A DNA stretch of 64,000 bases from DASXMT01 sp963803065 (GCA_963803065.1 CAWDKW010000005.1:62001-126000), one strand, 5' to 3'. Shown: positions 42,321-52,276, numbered from the stretch's first letter. The notes: generated from the sequence alone by a model not told the origin. Numbers and translations are program-made.

Positions 42321-43991
42321 TCACGGGGCCAGGACATAGCGGCCCGGCGCCGCCTCGATCGTCGGATGGCGTTCGCTGCCCAACCGGGTGGGTGCGCACC
42401 GTTGGCCGCCCGAGCGCGACCCGGCCCAGTCGGACCAGCGTTCCCACCACGAGCCGGGATGCGACTCGGCTCCCGCCAACCACTCGTCGGGGTCGGACCC
42501 GAGCACGGGTCCGAGGGAGACGCTCATCTTGGGGTTGCCGGGCGGATTGACCAGGCTCTGGATGTGGCCCGAGCGGGACAGGGCGAACTGGCTCGTGCCG
42601 CCCAGCAGCTGGGTGGTCGCGTAGCAGGCTTTCCAATCGGTCAGGTGGTCGGTGCGGGCGGCCACGACGAAGGCATCGCACTCGACCTTGCTCAGGTCCA
42701 CCGGGGCCCCGAGGACCGGGAACGTTCCCCGGGCCAGGGAGTTGTTGGCGAACATGTCCAAGAAGTCGGCGTGGAGACCGGCCGGCAGGCGGGTGGGGTC
42801 GGCGTTCCACGACAGCACGTCGAAGGCGGGCGGCCGGTCACCGAGGAGGTTGGAGCCAACCCAGTAGTTCCAGATCAGGTCGTTGGGTCGCAAGAGGCAG
42901 AACAGGGCGGCGGCCTCGTGGGCGGGCAACACGCCGCGGCGGCGGGCCTTCTCGAGGGCCTTGTCGACCACGGGCGGGCTTCCGAACAGTCCGATCATGG
43001 TGGGGACGGAGAAGTCGAGAAGGGTGACGGCGAAGGTGGCCGCGTTGACCAGGGGGTCCTGGATGGCGGCCAGGTGGCCGAGGAGGCCGGCCGTGGTGAT
43101 CCCGCCCGCGCACAACGAGACGGTGTTGACCTGGTCGGCGCCGGCGATCTCGGTCGCCGCCCGCAGCGCCTCCTCGACCCCGGCCACGTAGGTGTCCAGG
43201 TTCCAGTGCCGTTGCTCGGCCGTGGGGTTGCGCCAGCTCACCAGGAACATCTGGAAGCCCTGTCCGACCACGTACTCCACGAAGCTCCGGCCCGGGGCGA
43301 GGTCCATGAAGTAGTACTTGTTGATCTGCGGCGGCACCAGCACGATCGGCGTGGTGCGGACGGTGTCGGTGGTCGGGGCGTACTGCAGCAGCTCGCACAC
43401 GTCGTTGCGGAACACGACCGCGCCGGGGGTGACGGCCAGGTTGCGTCCGACCTCGAAGGCGTCGGGGTCGGCGGTGCGGGGGAGCCCGTGGTTGAACCGG
43501 ACATCCCGAGCGATGTTGGCCAGACCGGAGACCACGCTCTTGCCCCCGGTCTCATAGGCCCGGACCACCGCGTCAGGATTGAGGGCGAGCATGTTGGTGG
43601 GTGCCAGTGTCGAGGTGACCAGGGAGGTGGCGAACCGGGCCCGCTCGCGGGTGCGCCAGTCGAGGTCGGCCTCGTCGACCAGGTCGAAGGCGGTCTTGGA
43701 ACAGGCCAGGTAGGTCTGCCCGAGCCGCCGGAAGGCAGGGTTCTCGGTCCAGGCCCGGTTGGCGAACCGGCGGTCGCCGGGCTCGGGGGCCACGGTGGAC
43801 TTTCCCAGGGCGATCTTGGACAGCTCCAGGCCGAGGCCGGCCACCCGGCGGGGGAGGGCGCCGGTCGCCGTCTTTGCCGCCACCCGGACGACGGCGTCGG
43901 TCAGGCCGAGCGGGTCCACGCCGCCCAACAGCCGCGCTGCCTTCGATCGCGGACCCTGCCGAGCGAGAAACGTGTTGTCGCCCATGAACAC
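42321..43991 (-). CDS. phaC: Polyhydroxyalkanoate synthase
   Basis: 556 aa, usual for class I/II. Lipase-like box VSLCAGGITTAG with Cys ~294 as nucleophile, Asp in VVAARTDHLTDW, and His in LSRSGHIQSLVNPPGNPK. N-terminal features ENPAFRRLGQTYL and PTNMLALNPDAV match PhaC. It polymerises (R)-hydroxyacyl-CoA at granules. The upstream 42170-42320 gap (after the gene) is purine-rich. C-terminal ~35 residues are specific. No phaA or phaB in the window. Confidence 0.93.
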   Translation of the reverse strand: MFMGDNTFLARQGPRSKAARLLGGVDPLGLTDAVVRVAAKTATGALPRRVAGLGLELSKIALGKSTVAPEPGDRRFANRAWTENPAFRRLGQTYLACSKTAFDLVDEADLDWRTRERARFATSLVTSTLAPTNMLALNPDAVVRAYETGGKSVVSGLANIARDVRFNHGLPRTADPDAFEVGRNLAVTPGAVVFRNDVCELLQYAPTTDTVRTTPIVLVPPQINKYYFMDLAPGRSFVEYVVGQGFQMFLVSWRNPTAEQRHWNLDTYVAGVEEALRAATEIAGADQVNTVSLCAGGITTAGLLGHLAAIQDPLVNAATFAVTLLDFSVPTMIGLFGSPPVVDKALEKARRRGVLPAHEAAALFCLLRPNDLIWNYWVGSNLLGDRPPAFDVLSWNADPTRLPAGLHADFLDMFANNSLARGTFPVLGAPVDLSKVECDAFVVAARTDHLTDWKACYATTQLLGGTSQFALSRSGHIQSLVNPPGNPKMSVSLGPVLGSDPDEWLAGAESHPGSWWERWSDWAGSRSGGQRCAPTRLGSERHPTIEAAPGRYVLAP

Positions 43992-44249
43992 CTGGCCTCC
44001 GATGCCGGGGAAGTCGTAGCCAATCGGCCGGTGCTGGCCTCAGGTCCATTCAACTCCCCGTGGATGTCCATTGATGGAACGGAACGTTTCCATTGGATAA
44101 ACGGTGTACGACGCGCCGGTGACCGCCGAGGATGACCGGATTCGGCAAGGACACGAAACAGCGCGAGGTCGCCTGTCGCCGCCGGAAGGTGACCAACCTT
44201 TCACATGGGGACATCTTGCCGAAACATGGTCTCCATAGAGTCTGAGGTC

Positions 44250-46802
44250 ATGTCGACGGCTCGATCTCTCGGAATCGAGGAAGAGCTGCAGGTGATCGAC
44301 GCCGAGACCTTGCGGCTGGCCTTCCGGGCGCCCCAGCTGCTCAACCGGTTGCCCGACAGGGGATTCGCCGCCGAGCTGCAACGCAGCACGATCGAGACGA
44401 ACACTGCAGTCTGTCCCTCGCTCGATGGGCTCAGCCGGGAAGTGCAGGCGCTGCGGTCCGATCTGATCACGGCGGCCAACCACCAGGGCCTGGTGGTGGC
44501 GGCGGCGGGGACGGCGCCTCTGTCCAGCGTGGCCGATCTGGAGCTGACCGCCCTCGGCCGCTACAGCCGGATGCAGCAGGACTACCGCCTGCTGGTCGAC
44601 CAACACCTCGTCTGTGGCCTGCAGGTCCACGTCGACGTGGAGGACCCCGACCTGGCCGTCCGCCTCATCCCGTGGGTCGAGAGTGCCCTGCCCACGCTCC
44701 TTGCTCTCTCCGCCAGCTCGCCGTTCTTCGAGGGCCAGGACACCGGCTATGCCAGTGTGCGCACCGTGATCTGGCAACGATGGCCGACAGCGGGGCGCAC
44801 GCCCCGGCTGGGAACGTACGCCGAGTATCTGGAGCTGATCCAGGGCCTCATCGACGCCAGCGTGATCTCCGACGACAAGATGGCCTACTTCGACGTCCGG
44901 CCCTCCCCTCATCTCCCCACCCTCGAGCTGCGGGTGTGCGACTCGTGCCCGCTCGTCGACGACACCATCCTGATCGCCGGGTTGTTCCGAGCCGCAGTGC
45001 AACGCGCCATCGACGCCGAGTCGACCGGGGACCCGAGTCCCGACCGCTCGGGGCCGCTGTACCGCGCCGCTATGTGGCGGGCCGCCCGCAGCGGGCTGTC
45101 GGGCACGCTGATCGACGGTGGGCCCGAACCCGCGGCGCTGCCCGCCACCGAGGTGGTCGGCCATCTGATCCAGGATCTCCGGCCCCAGCTCGAGGACTCG
45201 GGCGACTGGGAGGTGATCTCGGAGCTGACCGCTGCGGCCATGGCTCGGGGGACGTCGAGCGAGCGCCAGCGGGCTCGGTACGCCGAGCGTGGACGGGCGG
45301 ACGACGTCGTTCGTCAGTTGATCCGAGAGACCGAAGGTCGGGCCGACGGTCCCCGTTCGATGACCCGGTGGTCGGCGAGCTACCGGGTGCCGGCCGCAGA
45401 CGAGGCGGTGCACCCGACCGGGACTCCCTATTCGACGTACGAGCCCATCTTCGAGGTGCTGGAGCAATTCGACCCGGCCGAGACGTCGATTCGCGCCACC
45501 CGTGCGGAGGATCAGGGGCTCACGTTCGGGGTCGGCGGGGAGCAGCGCCCCTTCCCGGTCGATTTGGTCCCTCGGGTGATACCGGCGCACGAATGGGCCG
45601 TGCTCGCGGTGGGGCTCACCCAGAGGGCCCGGGCCATCGAGGCCTACCTGCGGGACGCCTACGGGAGGGCCGAGATCGTCCGGGACGGCGTGATGGCCCC
45701 CGAGGTCATCACCAGCTGTAGCGCCTGGCGCCCCGAGGGGCGCCTGTTGCCCGATGATGTCGTGCGGGCACCGGTGATCGGCTTCGACCTGGTTCGTGAC
45801 GCCATCGGCGGCTGGAGGGTGCTCGAGGACAATGCCCGGGTTCCCTCCGGTGTGGGTTACGCGGTGGCTATTCGCCGCCTGATGCACGAGGTGATGCCCG
45901 AGCTCGTTGCCGCGGTGCCCATGCGGAACGCCGAGGACGCCCTCGCCCTGATCGGCCGCACCTTGCGAGGTTGTGCCTCGGTAGCCGACCCCACGGTGGC
46001 CCTCTTGTCCGAGGGGGCGGACAACTCGGGCTGGTTCGAACATCGACTGATCGCCGAGGGGGTGGGTCTGCTCTTGGCCCAACCGAGCGAGGTGGAGGTC
46101 AAAGGGGACAAGGTGGTGGTCGGAGGGCGCCAGGTCGACGTCGTCTACCTTCGTCTGGGCTGCGAGCTCGTCGATCTGGTCGACGTCAGCGGACGCCCCA
46201 TCGGGGCCCAGGTGCTCGACGCCGCGCAACAGGGCAACGTGGTCGTGGTGAACGCCCCGGGCAACGGCATCGCCGACGACAAGGCGATGTACTGCTACGT
46301 GCCCGATCTCATCGCTTATTACCTGAGAGAACGACCCCTGCTGGCACCCGTCCCCACCTATCGATGTGCCGACCCTGACGAACGCATGGTCGTGCTCGAT
46401 CGCCTCGATGCCCTGGTGACCAAGCCGGTTGGCGGCTACGGGGGGAGCGGGGTCCTCATCGGTCCAGAGGCGAGCCAATCCGAGCTCGTCCGACGATCGA
46501 AGGAGATCATCGCCGACCCGGGTGCCTGGGTGGCACAGGAGGTGGTGACGCTGTCCACCCTTCCGACGCTCGTCGCCGGGCGATTGGAGCCTCGACATGT
46601 CGACCTTCGAGCGTTCGTCTACCTGACCGGTACCGGGGCGGGTGAAGCCGAGCTGGCCGGTCTGGCGCTGACCCGCGTGGCGCCGGCCGGCAGCATGGTG
46701 GTCAATTCATCCCGGGGGGGAGGGGCCAAGGACACCTGGGTCTTGCTCGACCAGGACGACGACCTTCGGGAGGGGGGCAAGCATGTGTGGTCTCGCCGGT
46801 GA
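44250..46802 (+). CDS. Fusion: GCS2 carboxylate-amine ligase + circularly permuted ATP-grasp
   Basis: 850 aa from ATG 44250; in-frame ATGs at 44205 and 44226 are less favoured. Residues ~1-370 are a YbdK/GCS2-type glutamate-cysteine-ligase fold: SLGIEEELQVIDAETLRL, STIETNTAVCPSLDGLSREV, YFDVRPSPHLPTLELRVCDS. Residues ~400-850 are a type 2 circularly permuted ATP-grasp: PVIGFDLVRDAIGGWRVLED, NARVPSGVGYAVAIRRLMHE, VTKPVGGYGGSGVLIGPEAS. Both halves make ATP-driven amide bonds, so two couplings on one chain are expected, perhaps building a gamma- or alpha-linked dipeptide. The last 20 bases overlap the next gene. No GNAT acetyltransferase domain is seen. Confidence 0.9.
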   Translation: MSTARSLGIEEELQVIDAETLRLAFRAPQLLNRLPDRGFAAELQRSTIETNTAVCPSLDGLSREVQALRSDLITAANHQGLVVAAAGTAPLSSVADLELTALGRYSRMQQDYRLLVDQHLVCGLQVHVDVEDPDLAVRLIPWVESALPTLLALSASSPFFEGQDTGYASVRTVIWQRWPTAGRTPRLGTYAEYLELIQGLIDASVISDDKMAYFDVRPSPHLPTLELRVCDSCPLVDDTILIAGLFRAAVQRAIDAESTGDPSPDRSGPLYRAAMWRAARSGLSGTLIDGGPEPAALPATEVVGHLIQDLRPQLEDSGDWEVISELTAAAMARGTSSERQRARYAERGRADDVVRQLIRETEGRADGPRSMTRWSASYRVPAADEAVHPTGTPYSTYEPIFEVLEQFDPAETSIRATRAEDQGLTFGVGGEQRPFPVDLVPRVIPAHEWAVLAVGLTQRARAIEAYLRDAYGRAEIVRDGVMAPEVITSCSAWRPEGRLLPDDVVRAPVIGFDLVRDAIGGWRVLEDNARVPSGVGYAVAIRRLMHEVMPELVAAVPMRNAEDALALIGRTLRGCASVADPTVALLSEGADNSGWFEHRLIAEGVGLLLAQPSEVEVKGDKVVVGGRQVDVVYLRLGCELVDLVDVSGRPIGAQVLDAAQQGNVVVVNAPGNGIADDKAMYCYVPDLIAYYLRERPLLAPVPTYRCADPDERMVVLDRLDALVTKPVGGYGGSGVLIGPEASQSELVRRSKEIIADPGAWVAQEVVTLSTLPTLVAGRLEPRHVDLRAFVYLTGTGAGEAELAGLALTRVAPAGSMVVNSSRGGGAKDTWVLLDQDDDLREGGKHVWSRR

Positions 46803-48573
46803 GGTCCGCTTCGATGGACGACCGGCCGATGTAGACGCGGTGGACCGGAGCTGCGCGGTCATGACCGGTCGAGGTCCCGACGGATCCGGGATCTGGGCGC
46901 AGGGGCGAGCCGCCCTCGGCCATCGCCGGCTGTCGATCATCGACCTCTCGGCCAAGGGAGCCCAACCCATGGTCGACCCGTTCATCGGCGTGACCGTCGT
47001 CTTCAATGGCTGCATCTACAACTACCGCCAGCTCCGATCCGAACTGACGGCCCGCGGGCACTCGTTCTTCTCCCACTCGGACACCGAGGTCGTGGCCAAG
47101 GCGTACGCCCAGTGGGGAACAGGATGCGTTTCCCACTTCCACGGCATGTTCGCCTTCGCCATCGTCGAGCACGAGGGCGGTCGACTGGTGCTCGGGCGAG
47201 ACCGGTTGGGCATCAAGCCGTTGTACGTCACTCGCTCGGACGACCGGGTCCGGTTCGCCTCCTCGCTGCCCGCCCTGCTCGCCGCCGGGGGCGTCGACAC
47301 CTCGATCGACCGCGCCGCCCTCGGCTACTACATGACGTTTCATTCCGTGGTCCCGGCCCCCCACACCATTCTCAACGGCATCCGCAAGCTGCCACCGGCC
47401 ACGGTCCGGGTCATCGAGCCCGATGGGCGGACCCGTGACCAGTTGTACTGGGACCCGGCATTCGCTCGTGACGGAGCGAGACGCGACCTGTCGGCCGAGG
47501 ACTGGCAGGACGCCTTGATCGATGCCCTGCGCACTGCCGTCGAGCGTCGACAGGTCGCCGACGTCCCCGTCGGCGTGCTCCTCTCCGGTGGCATCGATTC
47601 GAGCCTGGTCGTCGCCCTGCTGGCCGAGGCCGGTCAAAAGGATCTGTCGACCTTCAGCGTCGGCTTCGACGACGCCGGCGGCGAGTCGGGCAACGAGTTC
47701 GAGTACTCGGATCTGGTGGCCACCCATTTCGGGACTGACCACCATCGCATCAAGATCGACAGCTCGCGCCTCCTCCCCGCCATTGACTGTGCCATCCAAG
47801 CCATGAGCGAGCCGATGGTCAGCCATGACTGCGTGGCCTTCTATCTCCTCAGCCAGGAGGTGTCCCACCACGTGAAGGTCGTCCAGTCGGGCCAGGGCGC
47901 CGACGAGGTGTTGGGGGGTTACGACTGGTACCCGCCCCTCGAGGGGGTGGAGCGGGACGGTGCCGTCGAGGCCTATGCATCGGTGTTCTTCGACCGCCGG
48001 TTCTCGGAGCTGAACCAGCTGCTGTCCGACGAATGGCGCCTGGCCGAGGACGTCCCCACCGATTTCATCCGAGCCCACTTCGGTCGCCCCGGCGCCGAGA
48101 CGACGGTGGATGCGGCGCTCCGGAACGACACGACGATCATGTTGGTCGACGATCCGGTGAAGCGGGTCGACAACATGACGATGGCCTGGGGGTTGGAGGC
48201 GAGGGTTCCCTATCTTGACCACGAGCTCGTCGAGTTGGCCGGGAAGATCCCACCCGCGTTGAAGTTGGCGGGCGGCGGCAAGGGCGTGCTCAAAGCGGCC
48301 AGCCGCGGCATCATCCCCGACGCGGTGATCGACCGGACAAAGGGCTATTTTCCCGTTCCGGCCATCCGTCAGCTCGAAGGCCCGTATCTTGAACGCGTGC
48401 GCGCCGCCCTGACCGCTCCCGCCGCCGTCGCCCGTGGCCTGTTCCGGCCCGAGGCGGTCGACCGCATGCTGGCTGCGCCGAACGAGACTCGGACCACCCT
48501 CGGCTCCAATGCCCTCTGGCAGTTGGGCGTGATCGAGATGTGGTTGCAAGCCATGGGTATCACCACGGCGTGA
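46783..48573 (+). CDS. AsnB-family amidotransferase, NAGGN-type (AsnO-like)
   Basis: 596 aa starting with the mature-type MCGLAGEVRFDG (Cys2 glutaminase nucleophile). RGPDGSG, GHRRLSIIDLSAKGAQPM and FNGCIYNYRQLRSEL follow. The synthetase domain has the PP-loop VLLSGGIDSSLVV and ARVPYLDHELVELAG. The NGCIYNY form and the ~590-aa length point to the subgroup that amidates N-acetylglutaminylglutamine rather than aspartate. It would transfer ammonia from Gln to a carboxyl of the product of the upstream ligase. Coupled on both sides: start inside the ligase gene, stop overlapping the peptidase start (GTGA). Confidence 0.9.
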   Translation: MCGLAGEVRFDGRPADVDAVDRSCAVMTGRGPDGSGIWAQGRAALGHRRLSIIDLSAKGAQPMVDPFIGVTVVFNGCIYNYRQLRSELTARGHSFFSHSDTEVVAKAYAQWGTGCVSHFHGMFAFAIVEHEGGRLVLGRDRLGIKPLYVTRSDDRVRFASSLPALLAAGGVDTSIDRAALGYYMTFHSVVPAPHTILNGIRKLPPATVRVIEPDGRTRDQLYWDPAFARDGARRDLSAEDWQDALIDALRTAVERRQVADVPVGVLLSGGIDSSLVVALLAEAGQKDLSTFSVGFDDAGGESGNEFEYSDLVATHFGTDHHRIKIDSSRLLPAIDCAIQAMSEPMVSHDCVAFYLLSQEVSHHVKVVQSGQGADEVLGGYDWYPPLEGVERDGAVEAYASVFFDRRFSELNQLLSDEWRLAEDVPTDFIRAHFGRPGAETTVDAALRNDTTIMLVDDPVKRVDNMTMAWGLEARVPYLDHELVELAGKIPPALKLAGGGKGVLKAASRGIIPDAVIDRTKGYFPVPAIRQLEGPYLERVRAALTAPAAVARGLFRPEAVDRMLAAPNETRTTLGSNALWQLGVIEMWLQAMGITTA

Positions 48574-50453
48574 GCGATCTGGATCGCGCGGCATCCTCCG
48601 CTGCCGACCTCGAGGCGCTGGCCGATGACCTGGTCGGTGCCTGGGGTTGTTGGGCCCCCACGCTCGCCCCCGACGGCCGGCGGATGGCCTACGTGAGCGA
48701 CCGGCGCGGCAAGCCGGAGCTCTGGATGGGGCCGGTGGACGGGACCGATCCGGCCACGGTGGTGGAATTGTCGGAGGACCCGGTGCTGTCGGTGCGCTGG
48801 TCACCCGATGGGCGGTGGCTCGCGTCGTCGGTCGCCACCGGCGGTGGTGTTCGGTCGGAGGTGTGGGTGGTGCGCCCCGATGGATCGGACCGGCGTCGGC
48901 TGGCCGGGTCGCCCGAGCACGCCGCCCTCGGTCCCTGGGCCCGGCGGGGACATCACCTGGTCGTCACCCTGCACGATGAGCACACCGCCGCCAACCGATG
49001 CGTGCTGATCGACCCGGAGACCGGGATCGAGGAACCGATTGCCTCGGGGGGCCTGGTCCACGTCTTGGATCTCTCGGCCGACGAGCGGTTCGCCCTGCTG
49101 CGGGACGGTCGGCGGGGGGCCCATGTCTGCCTGCTGTTCGACCGCTGGTCTGACACGGTGCACGAAGTCCTTCCCTACGCCAGTACCGGCTCGACCGACA
49201 GCGGGCTCGTCCGTCCGCCGCCCAGCGGGGAGGGCGCCGCTTTGATCGCCTACGTCGTCACCGACGCCGGACAGCCTCGCCCCGCACTGGTGGCTGTGCC
49301 GCTGGGCCCGGACGGCGTCCGGGCCGAGGTCGGGGCGCTCGCCCACCGCAGCGACGCCGACCTGGAGTTCATCGATGCCGATGATGGAGGAACGAGAGTA
49401 CTGCTGGCCTGGAACGTGGAGGGCCGGAGCCAGCTGGACCTGCTCGACACGTCGTCGGGCACGGCGCGGGCGGTGCCGGATCTGCCCGGCTCGGTGGTCA
49501 GCGCCGCCGTCGTGTCCCGCGACGGCCGCCGGGCGGTGGTGGCCGTCGAGGGCCCGGCTTCTCCTTCGAGGCTCTGGTCCCTCGACCTCGACACCGGGCG
49601 CTGGCGTCCGCTCGCCCCCACCGACGACGGCGACCATCGGTGCGACTCGCCCACGCTCGAGCGCTTCGAGTCCCACGACGGCCTGGTGATCACCGCCTGG
49701 CTCTACCGGCCACCGACCGGAACAGTCGGCGGACCCGCGGTGGTGAGCATTCACGGGGGACCGGAGAGCCAGGAGCGGCCGGTGTTCAACCCACAGCACC
49801 AGCTCCTGGCGGCGGCCGGCATCGTCGTGCTGGCGCCGAACATCCGGGGTTCTTCGGGATTCGGTCGCACGTTCGTCCATGCCGACGACCGGTTCGGGCG
49901 CCTGGACGCCATCGCCGATGTCGCCGACTGTGCGCGGTGGCTGGTCGGCCAGGGACTGGCCGATCCCGAACGGATCGCCGTGATCGGGCGCTCCTACGGG
50001 GGCTATGTGACGCTGATGGCCCTCCTGGACTATCCAGCCCTCTTTGCCGCCGGGGTCGACATCTGCGGCATGTCCGACCTCACCACCTTCTTTCGTGACA
50101 CAGAGCCATGGATCGCCGAGGCCGCGGTGACCAAGTACGGCGATCCGGATCAGGATGCAGCTCTGCTGGCCAGCCTGTCGCCCCTTCGCCGGGCCGACCG
50201 GATCCGGGCCCCGTTGTTGGTGGTCCACGGGGAGCTGGACACCAACGTGCCCGTGACCGAGGGTCGCCAGATCGTCGGAGCCCTGGCCAGGCGGGGCCAT
50301 GAGGTCGAATACCTGGAGCTGGCCGGAGAAGGTCACGAGTACCGGCGGGTATCGTCCCGACGCCTCTTGCTGGCTACCGTGGTCCGCTTCTTGACTCGCA
50401 CGCTCGTGCATCGACCGGCCCGTCGCCCCGAACCGGTCACTGAGGCTCCGTAG
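48570..50453 (+). CDS. S9-family (prolyl oligopeptidase-like) serine peptidase
   Basis: 627 aa from GTG 48570. An N-terminal beta-propeller of WD/TolB-like repeats (LAPDGRRMAYVSDRRGKPEL, RWSPDGRWLASSVATGGGVR) occupies ~380 residues. A C-terminal alpha/beta hydrolase carries Ser475 in AVIGRSYGGY, Asp557 in HGELDTNVP and His589 in GEGHEY. No signal peptide, so it acts in the cytosol, on short peptides. Co-translation with the ligase and amidotransferase suggests it processes or degrades their product. The stop is followed by a 20-bp direct duplication (to about 50476). Confidence 0.9.
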   Translation: MSDLDRAASSAADLEALADDLVGAWGCWAPTLAPDGRRMAYVSDRRGKPELWMGPVDGTDPATVVELSEDPVLSVRWSPDGRWLASSVATGGGVRSEVWVVRPDGSDRRRLAGSPEHAALGPWARRGHHLVVTLHDEHTAANRCVLIDPETGIEEPIASGGLVHVLDLSADERFALLRDGRRGAHVCLLFDRWSDTVHEVLPYASTGSTDSGLVRPPPSGEGAALIAYVVTDAGQPRPALVAVPLGPDGVRAEVGALAHRSDADLEFIDADDGGTRVLLAWNVEGRSQLDLLDTSSGTARAVPDLPGSVVSAAVVSRDGRRAVVAVEGPASPSRLWSLDLDTGRWRPLAPTDDGDHRCDSPTLERFESHDGLVITAWLYRPPTGTVGGPAVVSIHGGPESQERPVFNPQHQLLAAAGIVVLAPNIRGSSGFGRTFVHADDRFGRLDAIADVADCARWLVGQGLADPERIAVIGRSYGGYVTLMALLDYPALFAAGVDICGMSDLTTFFRDTEPWIAEAAVTKYGDPDQDAALLASLSPLRRADRIRAPLLVVHGELDTNVPVTEGRQIVGALARRGHEVEYLELAGEGHEYRRVSSRRLLLATVVRFLTRTLVHRPARRPEPVTEAP

Positions 50454-50502
50454 CCGTCACTGAGGCTCCGTAGGCAGGGGTGTACCTCCGGTCGCTGTCG
50501 CC

Positions 50503-51261
50503 CTATTGGACTGGTTGCGGCATCGTCGGTCGGGGTTGGGCGAGGCGTCGCTCGGACTGCTCGAGAAGCCACGAGAAGAGTCGCACCTGATGGACGTGGT
50601 CGGGAAGCTGCTCCGGGTGCCATTGCACGGCGATGATCCGATGCTGCCTGTCCTCGAGTGCCTCGATCGTCCCGTCTTCGGCCCAGGCCACCGGCCGGAG
50701 GCCATCGCCCACGCTGTCCACGGCCTGATGATGGAGCGAGTTGACCCCCAGCTCGTCGACCCCGAGAATCCGCCGCAGCTCGCTGTCGGGAGCGATGTGG
50801 ACGGCGTGGACCAACTCCTGGCGGCGCTCGACCACAAGGTGGGGTTCGGTGGTGACGTCCGGCAGGTTCTGGACGAGCGTCCCGCCCCGCGCCACATTCA
50901 GGAGCTGGATGCCCCGACAGATGGCCAGGACGGGTAGGCCGAGCGCCTCCGCCTCCGAGACCAGGCCCACCTCTGCTTCATCGCGCTCGTTGTCGATGCC
51001 CCCAGAGTCGGGCGACTGCTCGGCGCCGTACCTCCCAGGTTCGAGGTCCCCGCCCCCGGTCAGGACGAGGCCGTCGGCGCGCGCCAGCAGGCGCACGGAG
51101 CTCGGACGGGCCGTCACCAGGAACGGGATGCCGCCGGCGTCGGCGATCCGGTCGCCGTAGTCACGCTGGGTCCCGTCGATGATGCGCCCGTTGGCGGCGG
51201 CTATGCGGCCGACGCTGACGGCGATGTACCTGCACTTGTCGTCCGAGAACGTGTCGCTCAC
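50503..51261 (-). CDS. Peptidase C26 / gamma-glutamyl-GABA hydrolase-like (PuuD family)
   Basis: 252 aa from GTG 51261 with AAAGGACG upstream. Class I glutamine-amidotransferase-like fold: VLTGGGDLEPGRYGAE, nucleophile Cys115 in LAICRGIQLLNVARGG, NSLHHQAVD, and His in AVQWHPEQLPD. The family cleaves gamma-glutamyl bonds. It converges on the peptide-ligase operon with a 50-base gap, fitting a role in breaking gamma-glutamyl links of the same metabolite. That link is inferred from position. Confidence 0.88.
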   Translation of the reverse strand: MSDTFSDDKCRYIAVSVGRIAAANGRIIDGTQRDYGDRIADAGGIPFLVTARPSSVRLLARADGLVLTGGGDLEPGRYGAEQSPDSGGIDNERDEAEVGLVSEAEALGLPVLAICRGIQLLNVARGGTLVQNLPDVTTEPHLVVERRQELVHAVHIAPDSELRRILGVDELGVNSLHHQAVDSVGDGLRPVAWAEDGTIEALEDRQHRIIAVQWHPEQLPDHVHQVRLFSWLLEQSERRLAQPRPTMPQPVQ

Positions 51262-51418
51262 GGGCGACGTCCTTTGCTTCCGATGGTGAGAGGCGTCCCC
51301 ACGAGTTCTACTCCTGGGTTGTTTCCTGCATGTAACGGGCCGGTTATTTATCATCGCACCTGTCCTGGATCCTCGACGCCGGCACCGGTTCGGGGCACCC
51401 CTTGCGGTAGCGTTCCTC

Positions 51419-52207
51419 ATGGCTGACGGCGTTCTGCTCGACATCGACGGGGTGTTGACCGTCTCGTGGGAACCGCTGCCCGGTGCGGTGGAGGTCATCC
51501 GGTGGCTCCAGGCCGAGGGCATCGGTTTTCGGCTCCTCACCAACACGTCCTCGCGGTCGCGCCGCGAGATCGCCGCCCTGCTGGCCGCGTCGGGCATGTC
51601 GGTCGGGGTGGACCACATCCTCACCGCGGTGACCAGCGCGGCCGGGTACCTGGCTGCGCACTACGCCGGGGTGGGCTGCCTGGTGGTGAACGAGGGCGAG
51701 CTGGGGGAGGACCTCGCCGGCGTCGACGCCGTCGACGCCGGCTCCGCCGGTGTGGTGCTGCTCGGCGGTGCGGGACCGAGCATCTGCTACACCGAGCTCG
51801 ACGCCGCCTTCAAGCTGGCCGCCGAGGGGGCCCCTGTCGTCGCCCTGCACCGCAACACCCGCTACCAGACGGCAGGCGGGCCGGCCCTGGACATGGGGGC
51901 GTTCATCCTTGGGATCGAGGCCGCCGCCGGGGTGGAGGTCATGGCGGTGGGAAAGCCGGCACCCGCCATCTTCGAGGCGGCGCTGGCCGACCTCGGGATC
52001 ACCGCCGGGGCCGCGGTCATGGTCGGGGACGACATCGGGTCGGACGTCCTCGGCGCCCAGGCGATCGGGATCACCGGCGTGTTGGTCAAGACGGGCAAGT
52101 TCCGGCCCTCGGACCTCGAGGGCCTGGAAGCAGACGCCCCGCGGCCCGACCATGTGATCGGCAACATCGGCGAGCTCCCCGGACTCCTTGGGAGACTGGC
52201 GTCGTGA
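51419..52207 (+). CDS. HAD-IIA family phosphatase
   Basis: 262 aa. HAD motifs: GVLLDIDGVLT (nucleophile Asp8 and acid Asp10), FRLLTNTSSRSRREI (motif II), GKPAPAIFEAAL with Lys (motif III) and AVMVGDDIGSDVLGAQAIG (motif IV). The cap is of the IIA type, as in NagD or phosphoglycolate/p-nitrophenyl phosphatases. The substrate is likely a small phosphorylated metabolite. Upstream gap (51262-51418) is AT-richer and probably holds both divergent promoters. Confidence 0.9.
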   Translation: MADGVLLDIDGVLTVSWEPLPGAVEVIRWLQAEGIGFRLLTNTSSRSRREIAALLAASGMSVGVDHILTAVTSAAGYLAAHYAGVGCLVVNEGELGEDLAGVDAVDAGSAGVVLLGGAGPSICYTELDAAFKLAAEGAPVVALHRNTRYQTAGGPALDMGAFILGIEAAAGVEVMAVGKPAPAIFEAALADLGITAGAAVMVGDDIGSDVLGAQAIGITGVLVKTGKFRPSDLEGLEADAPRPDHVIGNIGELPGLLGRLAS

Positions 52208-52276
52208 ACTCAGCAGGTACTGGCCTGGCCGCCCCGAGCCTGGCCGTGCCCGACTCGTGGGCTCGCTGTTCCCAGC

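Noticed and set aside
44040..46598. Minus-strand open frame of 852 codons opposite the GCS2/ATP-grasp gene
   Set aside because: Unnatural composition (long His/Asp/Pro runs) and no family; the opposite strand has clear ligase motifs.
46702..48804. Minus-strand open frame of 700 codons opposite the amidotransferase
   Set aside because: No recognisable motif, and it crosses three gene boundaries.
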